NCBI RefSeq assembly: GCF_030997045.1 | Contig: NZ_CP116899.1 | Span: 5,232,001 to 5,296,000 of the forward strand | Direction: 5' to 3' | Length of the DNA: 64,000 nucleotides | Source of the DNA: Microbulbifer sp. TB1203 | GTDB taxonomy: Bacteria; Pseudomonadota; Gammaproteobacteria; Pseudomonadales; Cellvibrionaceae | Shown here: in pieces, positions 33,499-42,445 of the stretch | How the letters are laid out: the number at the start of each line of letters is the position of its first letter | Numbering within the stretch: the stretch's first letter is position 1 | Translations under genes and position numbers: made by a program | The notes under the pieces: generated by a model | The model's database searches: none | What the model saw: only the letters and a program-made list of their open reading frames with translations | Told to the model about the DNA's origin: nothing

Positions 33499-35202
33499 AT
33501 GAATAAATACTCTGTACCCGAAGTGTCTTTTCCCTCTCAGGGTAAAACCCGTTGGCAGCTACTGCTCTCGATGCTGCTGTTGTTCTCCGGTCTCGCCCGG
33601 GCGGACTTTGGTCTGAGTTCAAGCACCGATTTCTATACGGTCGATACCGGTGCCGGCCTGGTCTTCAAGGTGCGCCGGACGGACAACGGCGTCAGCACCC
33701 AGTCTGCCGGCGATATCGCTTCGTTGGTATATGCGGGCGCGGAATACCAGAACCAGTCGCGCGGTTCCCAGGTCAACTCGGGCTTCGACTGGCTCTATTC
33801 CGGTGTCTCCGCAGTTGCGGTGAGCGCTGACACCGTCGGCAGCGACACTATCAAGATCACTGTCGAGGCCGGTGATCTCACCCACTACTATATGGCCCGC
33901 CGCGACCAGCCGCATATCTATATGGCAACCCATTTCACCTCGCAGCCAGACGTCCACGGTCAGGTGCGCTATATCATGCGCCTGAGTTCCGCCCTGCTGC
34001 CGAATGGCCCCGAGCCTTCCGACATTAGCGACACGGTTTCAACGGTGGAGTCGGGCGATATTTTTGCCCTGGCCAACGGCGAGACCCGCTCCAAGCACTA
34101 CTCCAACCAGCGTCTCAAGGACTGGAGCTATATAGGCGCAACCGGAAACAACGTCGGCATGTGGATCTTTCGCGACGACCATGAGGGCGGTTCAGGCGGG
34201 CCCTTTTACCGCAGCCTCCTCAACCAGACCACGAGCACCAATCAGGAGCTGACCTATATCGTCAATTACGGCCAGGCCCAGACCGAGGATTTCAGGCCAG
34301 GCATCCTGAACAGTTACACCTTCGTGGTGACCGGAGGGGAAGCACCCGGCAGCCGGCCCGATACCGATTGGTTTGCCGATATGGGGCTGCGGGGATACGC
34401 CGCGTCCTCGGAGCGTGGTCGGGTGGCTGGGGTCGGTATCCAGGGTATGGATCCGGACTACGACTACACGGTGGGTTTCGCCAACGCTACGGCGCAGTAC
34501 TGGGCCGACGCCGATCCACAAAATGGTGGCTACTACAGCAGGGGCGGCATGCGCCCGGGTACCTACACCATGACCGTCTATAAGAATGAACTGGAGGTGG
34601 ACGTCCGGGAGGTAACGGTAGCCGCCGGCGGGACGACGATTCTGAATTCCTTTGGCGTGGTGGCCGACCCCAGCGAGACGCCCGCAATCTGGCGTATCGG
34701 AGATTGGGACGGCACACCGCGGGAATTTCTCAACGGCGACAAGCTGACCAGGATGCACCCTTCCGATGTGCGGATCGATACCTGGGACCCATCCAATTAC
34801 ATCGTGGGGGTAAGCGCCGCCGCCGGCTTCCCCGCGTATATGTGGAAGGACATCAACAACGATCATATCGTCTACTTCAAGTTGAACAGCGATCAGATCG
34901 CCACCGATCACACCCTGCGCATAGGGCTGACCTGCGCCTATGCCGGCGGCCGGCCCAATATTTCGGTCAACGGCTGGACCTCCGCCTTCCAGCCGCCATC
35001 GAGTCAACCCAGGACCCGCTCGCTGACGACCGGCAGTTACCGCTGCAACAATACGATCTATTCCTTCGACATTCCCGCCTCCGCCTGGAAGCAGAACCCG
35101 GGCGAATGGAATGCATTGACGATCACCGTGATCAGCGGCTCCGGGGCCTCGGGCTTCCTGTCCGCCGGCTACAGTGTCGACAGTCTTGATCTGCTCGAAT
35201 GA
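33499..35202 (+). CDS. PL4 rhamnogalacturonan lyase B (tandem paralogue)
   Basis: I start this at the ATG at 33499, 9 bases after AAGGAG, giving 567 residues exactly like lyase A; the longer open frame from 33328 runs through the terminator. Signal peptide, catalytic beta-sandwich, fibronectin-like and carbohydrate-binding domains are all present. The motif ETRSKHYSN and DDHEGGSGGP are unchanged. Most differences from lyase A lie in surface positions, for example N/D/S changes, and the 3' halves are nearly identical in nucleotides. This points to a fairly recent tandem duplication. A third, decayed 3' fragment most similar to this copy lies at 38583-38808. Confidence 0.92.
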   Translation: MNKYSVPEVSFPSQGKTRWQLLLSMLLLFSGLARADFGLSSSTDFYTVDTGAGLVFKVRRTDNGVSTQSAGDIASLVYAGAEYQNQSRGSQVNSGFDWLYSGVSAVAVSADTVGSDTIKITVEAGDLTHYYMARRDQPHIYMATHFTSQPDVHGQVRYIMRLSSALLPNGPEPSDISDTVSTVESGDIFALANGETRSKHYSNQRLKDWSYIGATGNNVGMWIFRDDHEGGSGGPFYRSLLNQTTSTNQELTYIVNYGQAQTEDFRPGILNSYTFVVTGGEAPGSRPDTDWFADMGLRGYAASSERGRVAGVGIQGMDPDYDYTVGFANATAQYWADADPQNGGYYSRGGMRPGTYTMTVYKNELEVDVREVTVAAGGTTILNSFGVVADPSETPAIWRIGDWDGTPREFLNGDKLTRMHPSDVRIDTWDPSNYIVGVSAAAGFPAYMWKDINNDHIVYFKLNSDQIATDHTLRIGLTCAYAGGRPNISVNGWTSAFQPPSSQPRTRSLTTGSYRCNNTIYSFDIPASAWKQNPGEWNALTITVISGSGASGFLSAGYSVDSLDLLE

Positions 35203-35287
35203 TGATCCCAGAAACCGCAGTTGAGCCCTCTCTGCCTTCCAGGAGACGGCATGTCGGTAGAAACGAGAGGTGAATTGAAGAAAGTGT

Positions 35288-35406
35288 CCTAGGGTGCCTC
35301 TGAACAAGTCCATTTCGTCGCTCCGGCGAAGGCCGGAGCCCAGAGAAATCAACCGGTTCTGAATTCCGGTCTTCGCCGGAATGACGATATTCAGAGGTTC
35401 CCTAGG
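35288..35406. repeat. MITE-like element with terminal inverted repeats, second copy
   Basis: CCTAGGGTGCCTCTGAA at the left end pairs with TTCAGAGGTTCCCTAGG at the right end. The centre carries CGGCGAAGGCCGGAGC and GTCTTCGCCGGAATGACG. It matches the family at 3272-3384 and 3395-3450. It sits directly upstream of the foreign-looking PL11-CE12 gene and may mark its integration boundary. Confidence 0.75.
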
Positions 35407-35448
35407 TTGACGCAATAGCTATGTTGATAAAAGCCGAGGGTTTAACCC

Positions 35449-38430
35449 ATGCGAACCATACGAATTTCGATGAATTTATTATTGATATTTTGTCTGTTCT
35501 TTAGCTTAAGTGTAATTATCCATGAACAAGCATACGCCTCATCAGGTTTTCGGCAGATGGAATATCTTGACAGAGGGCTGGTGGCCGTAAAGGTCGATAC
35601 TGGTGTCTTTGTCAGCTGGCGCTTGCTGGGAACCGAGCCGGAGGATATCACATTCGATCTTTATCGCGATGGGACAAAGGTGAATTCATTACCCATCACA
35701 TCAAGTACCAACTACCTTGATCCGAATGGTACGATCCAATCAAGGTATCATGTTCGTGCCGTTTTTTTGGGTAAGGAGCAAATTCAATCCAAGGCGGTTG
35801 GCGTTTGGGAAGCAAACTATCTTGATGTTCCTCTGAATCAACCCCCCGCCGGAGCCAACTCCACCTTGGAGCCTTATATCTACAATGCCAACGATGCAAG
35901 TATCGGAGATCTGGATGGAGATGGGGAATACGAAATTGTTTTGAAATGGGATCCATCCAATTCGCATGATAATGCACCTTCGCCCACAGGCAGTACAGGT
36001 GAAGTATTTATTGATGCTTACGAGTTGGACGGCACGCAGATGTGGAGGATCAGTCTTGGTAAAAACATCCGAGCTGGAGCTCACTATACCCAATTCATGG
36101 TCTATGATTTGGACGGCGATGGGAAATCGGAGATTGCCTTTAGAACGGCAGACGGCACAGTCGATGGAGCGGGAAAGGTTATTGGGGACCCCGATGCGGA
36201 TTATCGTGATTCCGAGGGAATGATTCTGCAAGGATCTGAATTTCTAACCGTCTTTGAAGGAGAAACGGGAAAAGCGCTTGTGACAACTGAATTTTCACCG
36301 CCGAGAGGTAACGTATGCGACTGGGGAGATTGCTACGGAAACCGGGTCGATCGCTTTCTTGCGGCGATCGCATACTTGGACGGGGAGAGACCAAGCTTGA
36401 TTATGACCCGAGGTTATTATGCCAAAACGATGCTGTCGGCATATAATTATAGAGATGGTCAATTAACCAAATTATGGACCTTTAATAGTGAAGACCCCGG
36501 CAACGAGGGTTACGGAGGTCAGGGAAACCATAACATCAGTATTGCGGATGTTGATGGCGATGGGAAAGATGAAATTACTTTCGGAGCCATGGCCATCGAT
36601 GATGATGGAGCAGGGCTGTATACGACGGGTTTAGGGCATGGGGATGCCATGCATTTAGGTGATTTGGATCCTGACAGACCTGGACTGGAAGTATTCGATG
36701 TTCATGAGCATGCCGACTCTCCATATGGCGCTGAATTTCGTGATGCGAGAACGGGGGAAATTATCTGGGGTGTCTATACTGGAAAAGATACAGGTAGAGG
36801 CATGTCAGCCGATATCGATCCGAGGTATAGGGGAGAAGAGGTTTGGTCCAGCACAGGAGTCGGATTATGGACCAACAAAGGAACGAAAATCAGCAGCACG
36901 ATACCTTCATCCATAAATTTTGGTATCTGGTGGGACGCTGATTTACTCCGCGAACTTGCAAATCATAACCTGATCACAAACGGTTTCGGAACAATCGATA
37001 AATGGGATTACAAAAATGAATCTACAGTCAATTTGCTCACAGCCATAGGGACCTCCTCAAACAATACGACAAAAGGGACTCCAAATTTACAAGCGGATCT
37101 ATTGGGCGACTGGAGAGAGGAGATTGTTTGGAGGACAGCAGATAATTCCGCATTACGAATTTTCACGTCAACAGACGTAACCGAGCATCGTATACACACC
37201 TTAATGCACGATCCGGTATACCGGCTGGGCATTGCATGGCAGAATGTGTCCTATAATCAACCGCCGCATCCGAGCTTTTATCTGGGTGTAGGAATGGATA
37301 CTCCACCGAGACCGGATATTTATACGTACAACAATTCCACAAAGGCGTATACCCCGGCCATTTACAAATTTGATTTCGGTAATGGCTCTGTAGAATCGGG
37401 TTATAGTGGTGTTAGCGCATCCGACCCATATTCTCCGTTTGTAGGTTATGGGTTCCAATCGCCTGAATTTATGAAAGATGTAGCAGCGTCCGGCACCGGT
37501 GCAGCGAGTGATGCTGTTGAGTTTTTGAAATCTTCCACCGATAGCGGCCGAAATACGTTCAATGTCGATTTGAAAAATGGACTCTACCATGTCGCAGTTA
37601 CGCTAGGAGATACAGTTCGGTCCTGTGTTTCAGCCGAAGGTGTCTATCAAATCATGAATATGACTGGCAACGGGGTATCCGATTCCTTCCTCATTCCAGT
37701 GAATGACGGACAGCTGAATATCAACATTAATACAGCTCCGAACGAAGCGGAATTAACGTTATCCGCTCTCAAAATAACAAAAATTTCGAATAAACCTGCT
37801 ATGCCTGCAACGATCTGGATCGGCGGAGACTCGACCGTTGCGAACTATTATCCGAAAGACAGTGATGAATTAGTCGGATGGGGCCAAGTCATGCCGCAAT
37901 TCGTGGATCCGGATACCTTTATTGTTAGAAATATGGCAACCGCCGGCCAGGTGGCAAAGGGCTTCCTGGAAGACGGTCAGCTGGATGCTATCTTGGAGTA
38001 CATTAAACCCGGCGACTATTTCCTGTTCGAAATGGGTATCAACGATACAAAGAGGTATTCGGAAGAAGAGTTTGTGATCTATATGAGAGCTGTCATTGAG
38101 GCGGTTAAGGCGAAGGGAGCCCAAATTGTTTTAGTGGCACCACAGGGGCGCTCCATCAGTTGGAAGACGGAGGGAGTCGATTTGGTGCACTACGCTGAAG
38201 AAGATCACTATAGGCACGCAACGATTGCATTGGCAAATGAGCAGGGCGTGGACCTTGTCGACCTTAACGTTCTTAGTTCAGCCTACTTTACTGAGGTAGG
38301 GCCGGTAGAGACCGCCACCTATTACAAGACGGGGGATTGGCTGCACTTTAACCGTAAAGGCGCCATGCTGCTCGCGGATATTGTGGTACAAGATATGAAG
38401 AGACAGGGCATGAAAGGATTTGTAGAATAA
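35449..38430 (+). CDS. PL11 rhamnogalacturonan lyase fused to CE12 esterase, foreign-looking
   Basis: This 993-residue secreted protein has a Sec signal peptide (about residues 1-31). A PL11 eight-bladed propeller lyase domain (YesW/YesX type) covers about 33-625, with calcium-binding repeats DLDGDGEYEI, DLDGDGKSEI and DVDGDGKDEI. A galactose-binding-like domain follows at about 640-780. A CE12 esterase ends the protein, with the nucleophile in GGDSTVANYY near residue 795, GINDTKR, and DWLHFNRKGA. One polypeptide would deacetylate and cut the same polymer. The codons are visibly richer in A and T than the flanking PL4 genes (AAA, GAT, ATT, GGA common), and the protein resembles Paenibacillus/Bacillus enzymes. 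Transfer from a Firmicute is the simplest reading. Confidence 0.9.
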   Translation: MRTIRISMNLLLIFCLFFSLSVIIHEQAYASSGFRQMEYLDRGLVAVKVDTGVFVSWRLLGTEPEDITFDLYRDGTKVNSLPITSSTNYLDPNGTIQSRYHVRAVFLGKEQIQSKAVGVWEANYLDVPLNQPPAGANSTLEPYIYNANDASIGDLDGDGEYEIVLKWDPSNSHDNAPSPTGSTGEVFIDAYELDGTQMWRISLGKNIRAGAHYTQFMVYDLDGDGKSEIAFRTADGTVDGAGKVIGDPDADYRDSEGMILQGSEFLTVFEGETGKALVTTEFSPPRGNVCDWGDCYGNRVDRFLAAIAYLDGERPSLIMTRGYYAKTMLSAYNYRDGQLTKLWTFNSEDPGNEGYGGQGNHNISIADVDGDGKDEITFGAMAIDDDGAGLYTTGLGHGDAMHLGDLDPDRPGLEVFDVHEHADSPYGAEFRDARTGEIIWGVYTGKDTGRGMSADIDPRYRGEEVWSSTGVGLWTNKGTKISSTIPSSINFGIWWDADLLRELANHNLITNGFGTIDKWDYKNESTVNLLTAIGTSSNNTTKGTPNLQADLLGDWREEIVWRTADNSALRIFTSTDVTEHRIHTLMHDPVYRLGIAWQNVSYNQPPHPSFYLGVGMDTPPRPDIYTYNNSTKAYTPAIYKFDFGNGSVESGYSGVSASDPYSPFVGYGFQSPEFMKDVAASGTGAASDAVEFLKSSTDSGRNTFNVDLKNGLYHVAVTLGDTVRSCVSAEGVYQIMNMTGNGVSDSFLIPVNDGQLNININTAPNEAELTLSALKITKISNKPAMPATIWIGGDSTVANYYPKDSDELVGWGQVMPQFVDPDTFIVRNMATAGQVAKGFLEDGQLDAILEYIKPGDYFLFEMGINDTKRYSEEEFVIYMRAVIEAVKAKGAQIVLVAPQGRSISWKTEGVDLVHYAEEDHYRHATIALANEQGVDLVDLNVLSSAYFTEVGPVETATYYKTGDWLHFNRKGAMLLADIVVQDMKRQGMKGFVE

Positions 38431-38582
38431 AAAGCAAATTCGGCTGCCACCAGCTGAACTAATCACCTGTTAAGCTTAGTGTTCCCCATAAGGTAGACAG
38501 TGGAATGAATTTCTGTATATTTTGTGGGGGCATTTTCAGCATGAATTGTGGAAGGACAGACGACCATGTCGTTTACTTCAAT

Positions 38583-38808
38583 CTGAGCAGCGATCACACA
38601 CCTTGCGCATAGGGCTGACCTGCGCCTTTGCCGGCGACCGGCCCCATATTACCCAACGACTGGGGCCCTGAATTATTCCAGCCGCCATCGAACCAGCCCA
38701 GGACCCGCTAACTGACGACCGGCAGCTAGCGCTGCAACAATACGATCTTTTCCTTCGACATTCCCGCCTCCGCCTGGAAGCAGAACTCGGGGGATTGGAA
38801 TGCACTTA
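38583..38808 (+). pseudogene. Decayed 3' fragment of a third PL4 lyase
   Basis: This stretch aligns with 34885-35122 near the end of lyase B: CACACCTTGCGCATAGGGCT, CAACAATACGATCTTTTCCT, then TTCCCGCCTCCGCCTGGAAG. It has small deletions (about 15 bp near the left end), frameshifts and stops. The Trp-Lys-Gln codons match lyase B rather than A. It lies behind the foreign PL11-CE12 gene and is bordered by IS1595-type sequence. Confidence 0.85.
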
Positions 38809-38829
38809 CTACCGGGTCGGAAGGAAAGG

Positions 38830-39000
38830 ATACCCCTCACTGTGTGGTTTCAGGCCACCTACCTCATCACCCAAGCCCGCCACTTGGAGATCTCCTGCAA
38901 CGCCGTCTAGCGTATGAAACAGATATGCAGGTGATGCTGAACGAGACCAGCAGTGTAAGGCTATCTGGCTTCATCGAGCTGGACGAGGCTGCGCTGACCT
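38830..39000 (+). mobile_element. Remnant of an IS1595-type transposase
   Basis: One frame reads IPLTVWFQATYLITQARHLE up to a stop. After a frameshift, QVMLNETSSVRLSGFIELDE follows. These match the conserved core of IS1595-family transposases (TPLTxWFxAxYL, then QVML, LSGxxxxDxAY). The N-terminal zinc ribbon and the C-terminal half are absent. A short MSFTSI start at 38566 might be its N-terminus, with the PL4 fragment in between. Confidence 0.75.
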
Positions 39001-39097
39001 ATGTTTTAGTCCTAACTGATACGAAATGGTTATAAAAGCAATGCTGTTTATTGCTTGTAAGAATAGAGAGCTGGAGTGCTCAGATTCGATCATATTG

Positions 39098-39134
39098 TGA
39101 CTGATCTGATTAATAAAATGACTGGATATGATTG
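39098..39134 (+). promoter_or_regulatory. TGA-array operator upstream of TonB receptor 2
   Basis: TGACTG at 39098, TGACTG at 39119 and TGATTG at 39129 reproduce the array before receptor 1, including GATATGATTGACAATG just before the transcript region. The first gap is 21 bp instead of 20. It was evidently copied with the receptor gene. Confidence 0.6.
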
Positions 39135-39201
39135 ACAATGGGTGGGTATGCTCCTAGTATTTTCTCTCCGTAATATAAATAAGATAATCGGGGTTGGTGA
39201 G

Positions 39202-42180
39202 ATGACAATTAATCGCACTGGGGTAGGAGCCTCCACAGAAAAGCTTCCTTTCATTTTCACACCTTTATCCAAACGCATACGCATCCTGGCTCTTACCGGA
39301 ATCTCTTTGAGCCTTCTGGCGGCTCCCGTGGCGTTCGCCCAGGAGGAGCCCGAGGAGGAACTCGAGAGACAGGCCGACAGCGCGGCAGTGGAAGAAGCCG
39401 CAATGGAAGAAGTCGTGGTGTCAGGCCATCGCTTCAGTCAGCGCAGCGCCATTGCGCGAAAGAAATCTGCCGGCACTATGAGCGACTCGCTGGTTGCGGA
39501 AGATATCGGTGAATTTCCCGATAAAAACGTCGGCGAGGCACTGCAGAGAATAGCTGGCATACAGTTGGCCCGGGATTTCGGTGAGGGCGCACAGGTCAGC
39601 ATCCGGGGTGTAGATCCGGACTTGTCGCGGGTGGAAGTCAATGGCGTATCGGTGATGGGTATGGGAGGTAGCCGCGCGGTCGACTTCCGTGATATGGCTT
39701 CCGAGCTGGTCAAATCTCTCGATGTGATCAAGGGATCCGAGGCGCGCCATACGGAAGGGGGTATTGGCGGTACTATTAAAATCAACACGCGCAAACCCAA
39801 TGAATTTGAAAGCAACTTTCTGTCTGTATCCGGTGAACAGCAGTACAACGACTTAAGCGATGCTTCGGACCCCAGGGTCAATTTGACCGGCGTAATGAAA
39901 TTCAGTGAGGATTTTGCTGCACTGGTCAATGTAACCAGCTCTGAAAAGACCACTATGATCCACGCGCTGCGCAACACCGAATGGCACCGCGTAGCCGATT
40001 ATGATAACTCCCCTGAAAAGACTGTTGTCGATGAGAACTACGCATCAATCACTGACATAGAAAACTGCGGCGGGCAGGCGGAATGTGAAATGCAGTGGTG
40101 GGATTATTCCCCCAGGTTGCCGAGATATGGAATATGGTCGCGCGATGAAAAGCGCCTCAGTGCAAATACCACCTTTCAGTACAATATCAGTGATGAACTC
40201 TCCGTCCACGCCGGCTACACCTACAACAAGCGTGACAAGGAGGCGACGGATCTCAACCTGCATTTGGAAACCCACTCTGCCGCACGGGTAAATGCGGATT
40301 CCGTGCGAGTGGACGAAAATCACAATGTGACTTACTTTGAGTCCCAGCTTGCCTCTGTGACCAACCGAACGCTCAATTTTGCCTGGGATCAGGAGACCAG
40401 TATCTTCGATACCGGCTTTGAATTCAGTCGCGGAGCCTGGGATATCAGTGGCCTGGCCGCCTATTCTACCTCTGAGCAGGAGATAGATTCCCGCGATACC
40501 CACATTACCGCCGATGGTATCGCCGGTGTTCAAGTTGCGCTCGACAATCGAGGTGCGCCGGAATGGGATTTCAATACCGGCTATTTTTACAATGCGGAAG
40601 ATCCCACGAACACCTCGGACGTCTTCGATGTCAACAGCCCGGCCAGCTACCGCTCCAGGTCTCGCTTCAAGTATGCGCCCCATATGGATGAAGTATCTGA
40701 GTCCAACGTTAAATTGGATGTTACGTACAACTTCGATACAGCCTTTGTAAAAAGGCTTCGCAGCGGTATTCAGGCGACTTCCAATTCGACAGAAAATGCC
40801 GACTATCAACACAACATCATTCGCGATGTTGGTAGTACTTATAACGGTGTTGAATGGACAATGGACGATCAGATCGCCCTTATCAGCGGAAATACCTATA
40901 GATCTCCTAGGCTGTTTTCCGGTTATGACCTGGGCGTGAACACTATCGGAAGCTACCAGGCGGTTGATACCGACGACTTTATTGCGGCCATTCGGGAAGT
41001 CAGCGCAGACAATACCACTCGTGAAGACCTGGATGTGCGCACCGGTAATTACGATATCAGCGTGGATACCCAGGCTGTATATCTGCAATCGGATTTTGAG
41101 ACGGAATTCGGCGGCATGCCATTCTGGGGCAATATCGGTGCGCGCTATGTTGTTACAAAGACCGACACTAATGGTGATGTCCGGGAGCGGATCATTGTCG
41201 ATCAAGTGGACGAAGATGGCAACATACTCGTCGATCCGGTTACCGGCCAAGATCTTCCGGGAGTTGAAGATCCGGACCATCCGGATGCCTTTGTCGGCAG
41301 AAAAACCGTCAGCAGGGAGTACAGCGACTTCCTGCCGAGCATCAATATGAATCTGGAGCTCGTTCCCGGTGAATTGGTGTTGTATTTTGGTATGGCCAAG
41401 GTTATGGCGAGGCCGAGAACAGGTGACTTGAACGTTAATGCAACCTGTACGATTTACACCACCCGCCGCTCGCAAGTCGATCAGGAACCAAATGTCTGTT
41501 CAGGCGGCAATCCGGCACTTAACCCGTATCGCGCCAAACAGATGGATATTGCCCTGAACTGGTATCCGAACGATGACTCGATCGTCTCTGCCGCCTACTT
41601 TACCAAGGAGATTACCAGTTGGATCCTCGATCGAGAAACACGCGAAAACGTCGACTTCTTCAACGATGGCCGTCTCTGGGATGTCAGGCAGAAGATCAAT
41701 GGCAGCGGCGTAACCACCAAGGGTGTCGAGCTGCAGGCGTCGACGGTTTTCTCCATGTTGCCATACCCCTTCAGCGGTCTGGGCGGAAGTATCAACTACA
41801 CGCATATGACCGCTGAAGACGTTGGCCTGTTCAACCAGTTGACCGGTGAGGAGCTGCCTTTCCCATCCCAGTCCGAAGACAGCTATAACGTGACGACGTT
41901 TTGGGAAGGGGAGGCGGTGAGTTTCCGCCTGGCCTATAACTATCGCGATGAGTATCTGGCCGCCCCCTCTGACCGATCTGGCAACCCGGTATTCGTTGAG
42001 GATGCGGGCTACCTGGATGCCAAAATGTCTTATGCCCTGCCGAATACCAACCTTAAGTTCTTTATCGACGGAAGAAATCTGCTGAAGGAGGCTAAGGTGG
42101 CAACGGCCGGCGAGCACCGCCTGTCCGACCTGCAGTATTCTGGCCGAGAGTTCGCGCTAGGATTTTCCTATAAGATGTAA
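39202..42180 (+). CDS. TonB-dependent receptor 2 (paralogue of receptor 1)
   Basis: This 992-residue outer-membrane receptor starts at the ATG at 39202. Signal sequence, TonB box-like EEVVVSGHR, plug (DSLVAEDIGEFPDKNVGEAL) and barrel are colinear with the receptor at 27949, and the final residues SYKM are the same. The N-terminal charged spacer is shorter, and external loops differ most, for example around residues 655-690 and 745-760. That pattern suggests divergence in ligand choice after duplication. The upstream regulatory array is retained and a broken rhaM follows, so the duplicated unit was operator-receptor-rhaM. Confidence 0.93.
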   Translation: MTINRTGVGASTEKLPFIFTPLSKRIRILALTGISLSLLAAPVAFAQEEPEEELERQADSAAVEEAAMEEVVVSGHRFSQRSAIARKKSAGTMSDSLVAEDIGEFPDKNVGEALQRIAGIQLARDFGEGAQVSIRGVDPDLSRVEVNGVSVMGMGGSRAVDFRDMASELVKSLDVIKGSEARHTEGGIGGTIKINTRKPNEFESNFLSVSGEQQYNDLSDASDPRVNLTGVMKFSEDFAALVNVTSSEKTTMIHALRNTEWHRVADYDNSPEKTVVDENYASITDIENCGGQAECEMQWWDYSPRLPRYGIWSRDEKRLSANTTFQYNISDELSVHAGYTYNKRDKEATDLNLHLETHSAARVNADSVRVDENHNVTYFESQLASVTNRTLNFAWDQETSIFDTGFEFSRGAWDISGLAAYSTSEQEIDSRDTHITADGIAGVQVALDNRGAPEWDFNTGYFYNAEDPTNTSDVFDVNSPASYRSRSRFKYAPHMDEVSESNVKLDVTYNFDTAFVKRLRSGIQATSNSTENADYQHNIIRDVGSTYNGVEWTMDDQIALISGNTYRSPRLFSGYDLGVNTIGSYQAVDTDDFIAAIREVSADNTTREDLDVRTGNYDISVDTQAVYLQSDFETEFGGMPFWGNIGARYVVTKTDTNGDVRERIIVDQVDEDGNILVDPVTGQDLPGVEDPDHPDAFVGRKTVSREYSDFLPSINMNLELVPGELVLYFGMAKVMARPRTGDLNVNATCTIYTTRRSQVDQEPNVCSGGNPALNPYRAKQMDIALNWYPNDDSIVSAAYFTKEITSWILDRETRENVDFFNDGRLWDVRQKINGSGVTTKGVELQASTVFSMLPYPFSGLGGSINYTHMTAEDVGLFNQLTGEELPFPSQSEDSYNVTTFWEGEAVSFRLAYNYRDEYLAAPSDRSGNPVFVEDAGYLDAKMSYALPNTNLKFFIDGRNLLKEAKVATAGEHRLSDLQYSGREFALGFSYKM

Positions 42181-42242
42181 CGACCCGATACCGGCAGGGA
42201 TCTTGCCGGCCGAAGTATCACCGGCCGGCTTTATCGACTCCA

Positions 42243-42329
42243 ATTGCATTTGTAATGCAGCTAAAAGCAGGCTGCGAAGTGGAATACAAGAATCGGCACG
42301 ACGATATATGGCATGAATTGGAAGAAAGG
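42243..42329 (+). pseudogene. Truncated rhaM copy behind receptor 2
   Basis: The frame reads IAFVMQLKAGCEVEYKNRHD, then DIWHELEER, matching rhaM residues 4-32. The start codon region is deleted (TTTATCGACTCCAATTGC against TTTATTGCTATGGAAAAAATCGC in the intact gene). After codon 32 the sequence changes abruptly into a dispersed repeat at 42328-42403. The gene cannot be functional. Confidence 0.9.
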
Positions 42330-42403
42330 GATGCCCATTTCGGCATATATATCCCTGCACGCTCGCAATCGGCATCTCTGTCTCTCACCGTCCCGGGAGA
42401 TGG
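42328..42403. repeat. Degenerate copy of the ACATCC-TGTACGCTC repeat
   Basis: GGGATGCCCATTTCGGCATA, ATCCCTGCACGCTCGCAATC and GGCATC then CGTCCCGGGA match the core of the repeats at 54200-54310 and 56598-56701. It begins exactly where the rhaM copy loses homology, which suggests that its insertion truncated the gene. Confidence 0.55.
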
Positions 42404-42445
42404 GTAATTTTTCCTTCCGCCTTACTTAGTAAATAGAGAGAGAAC

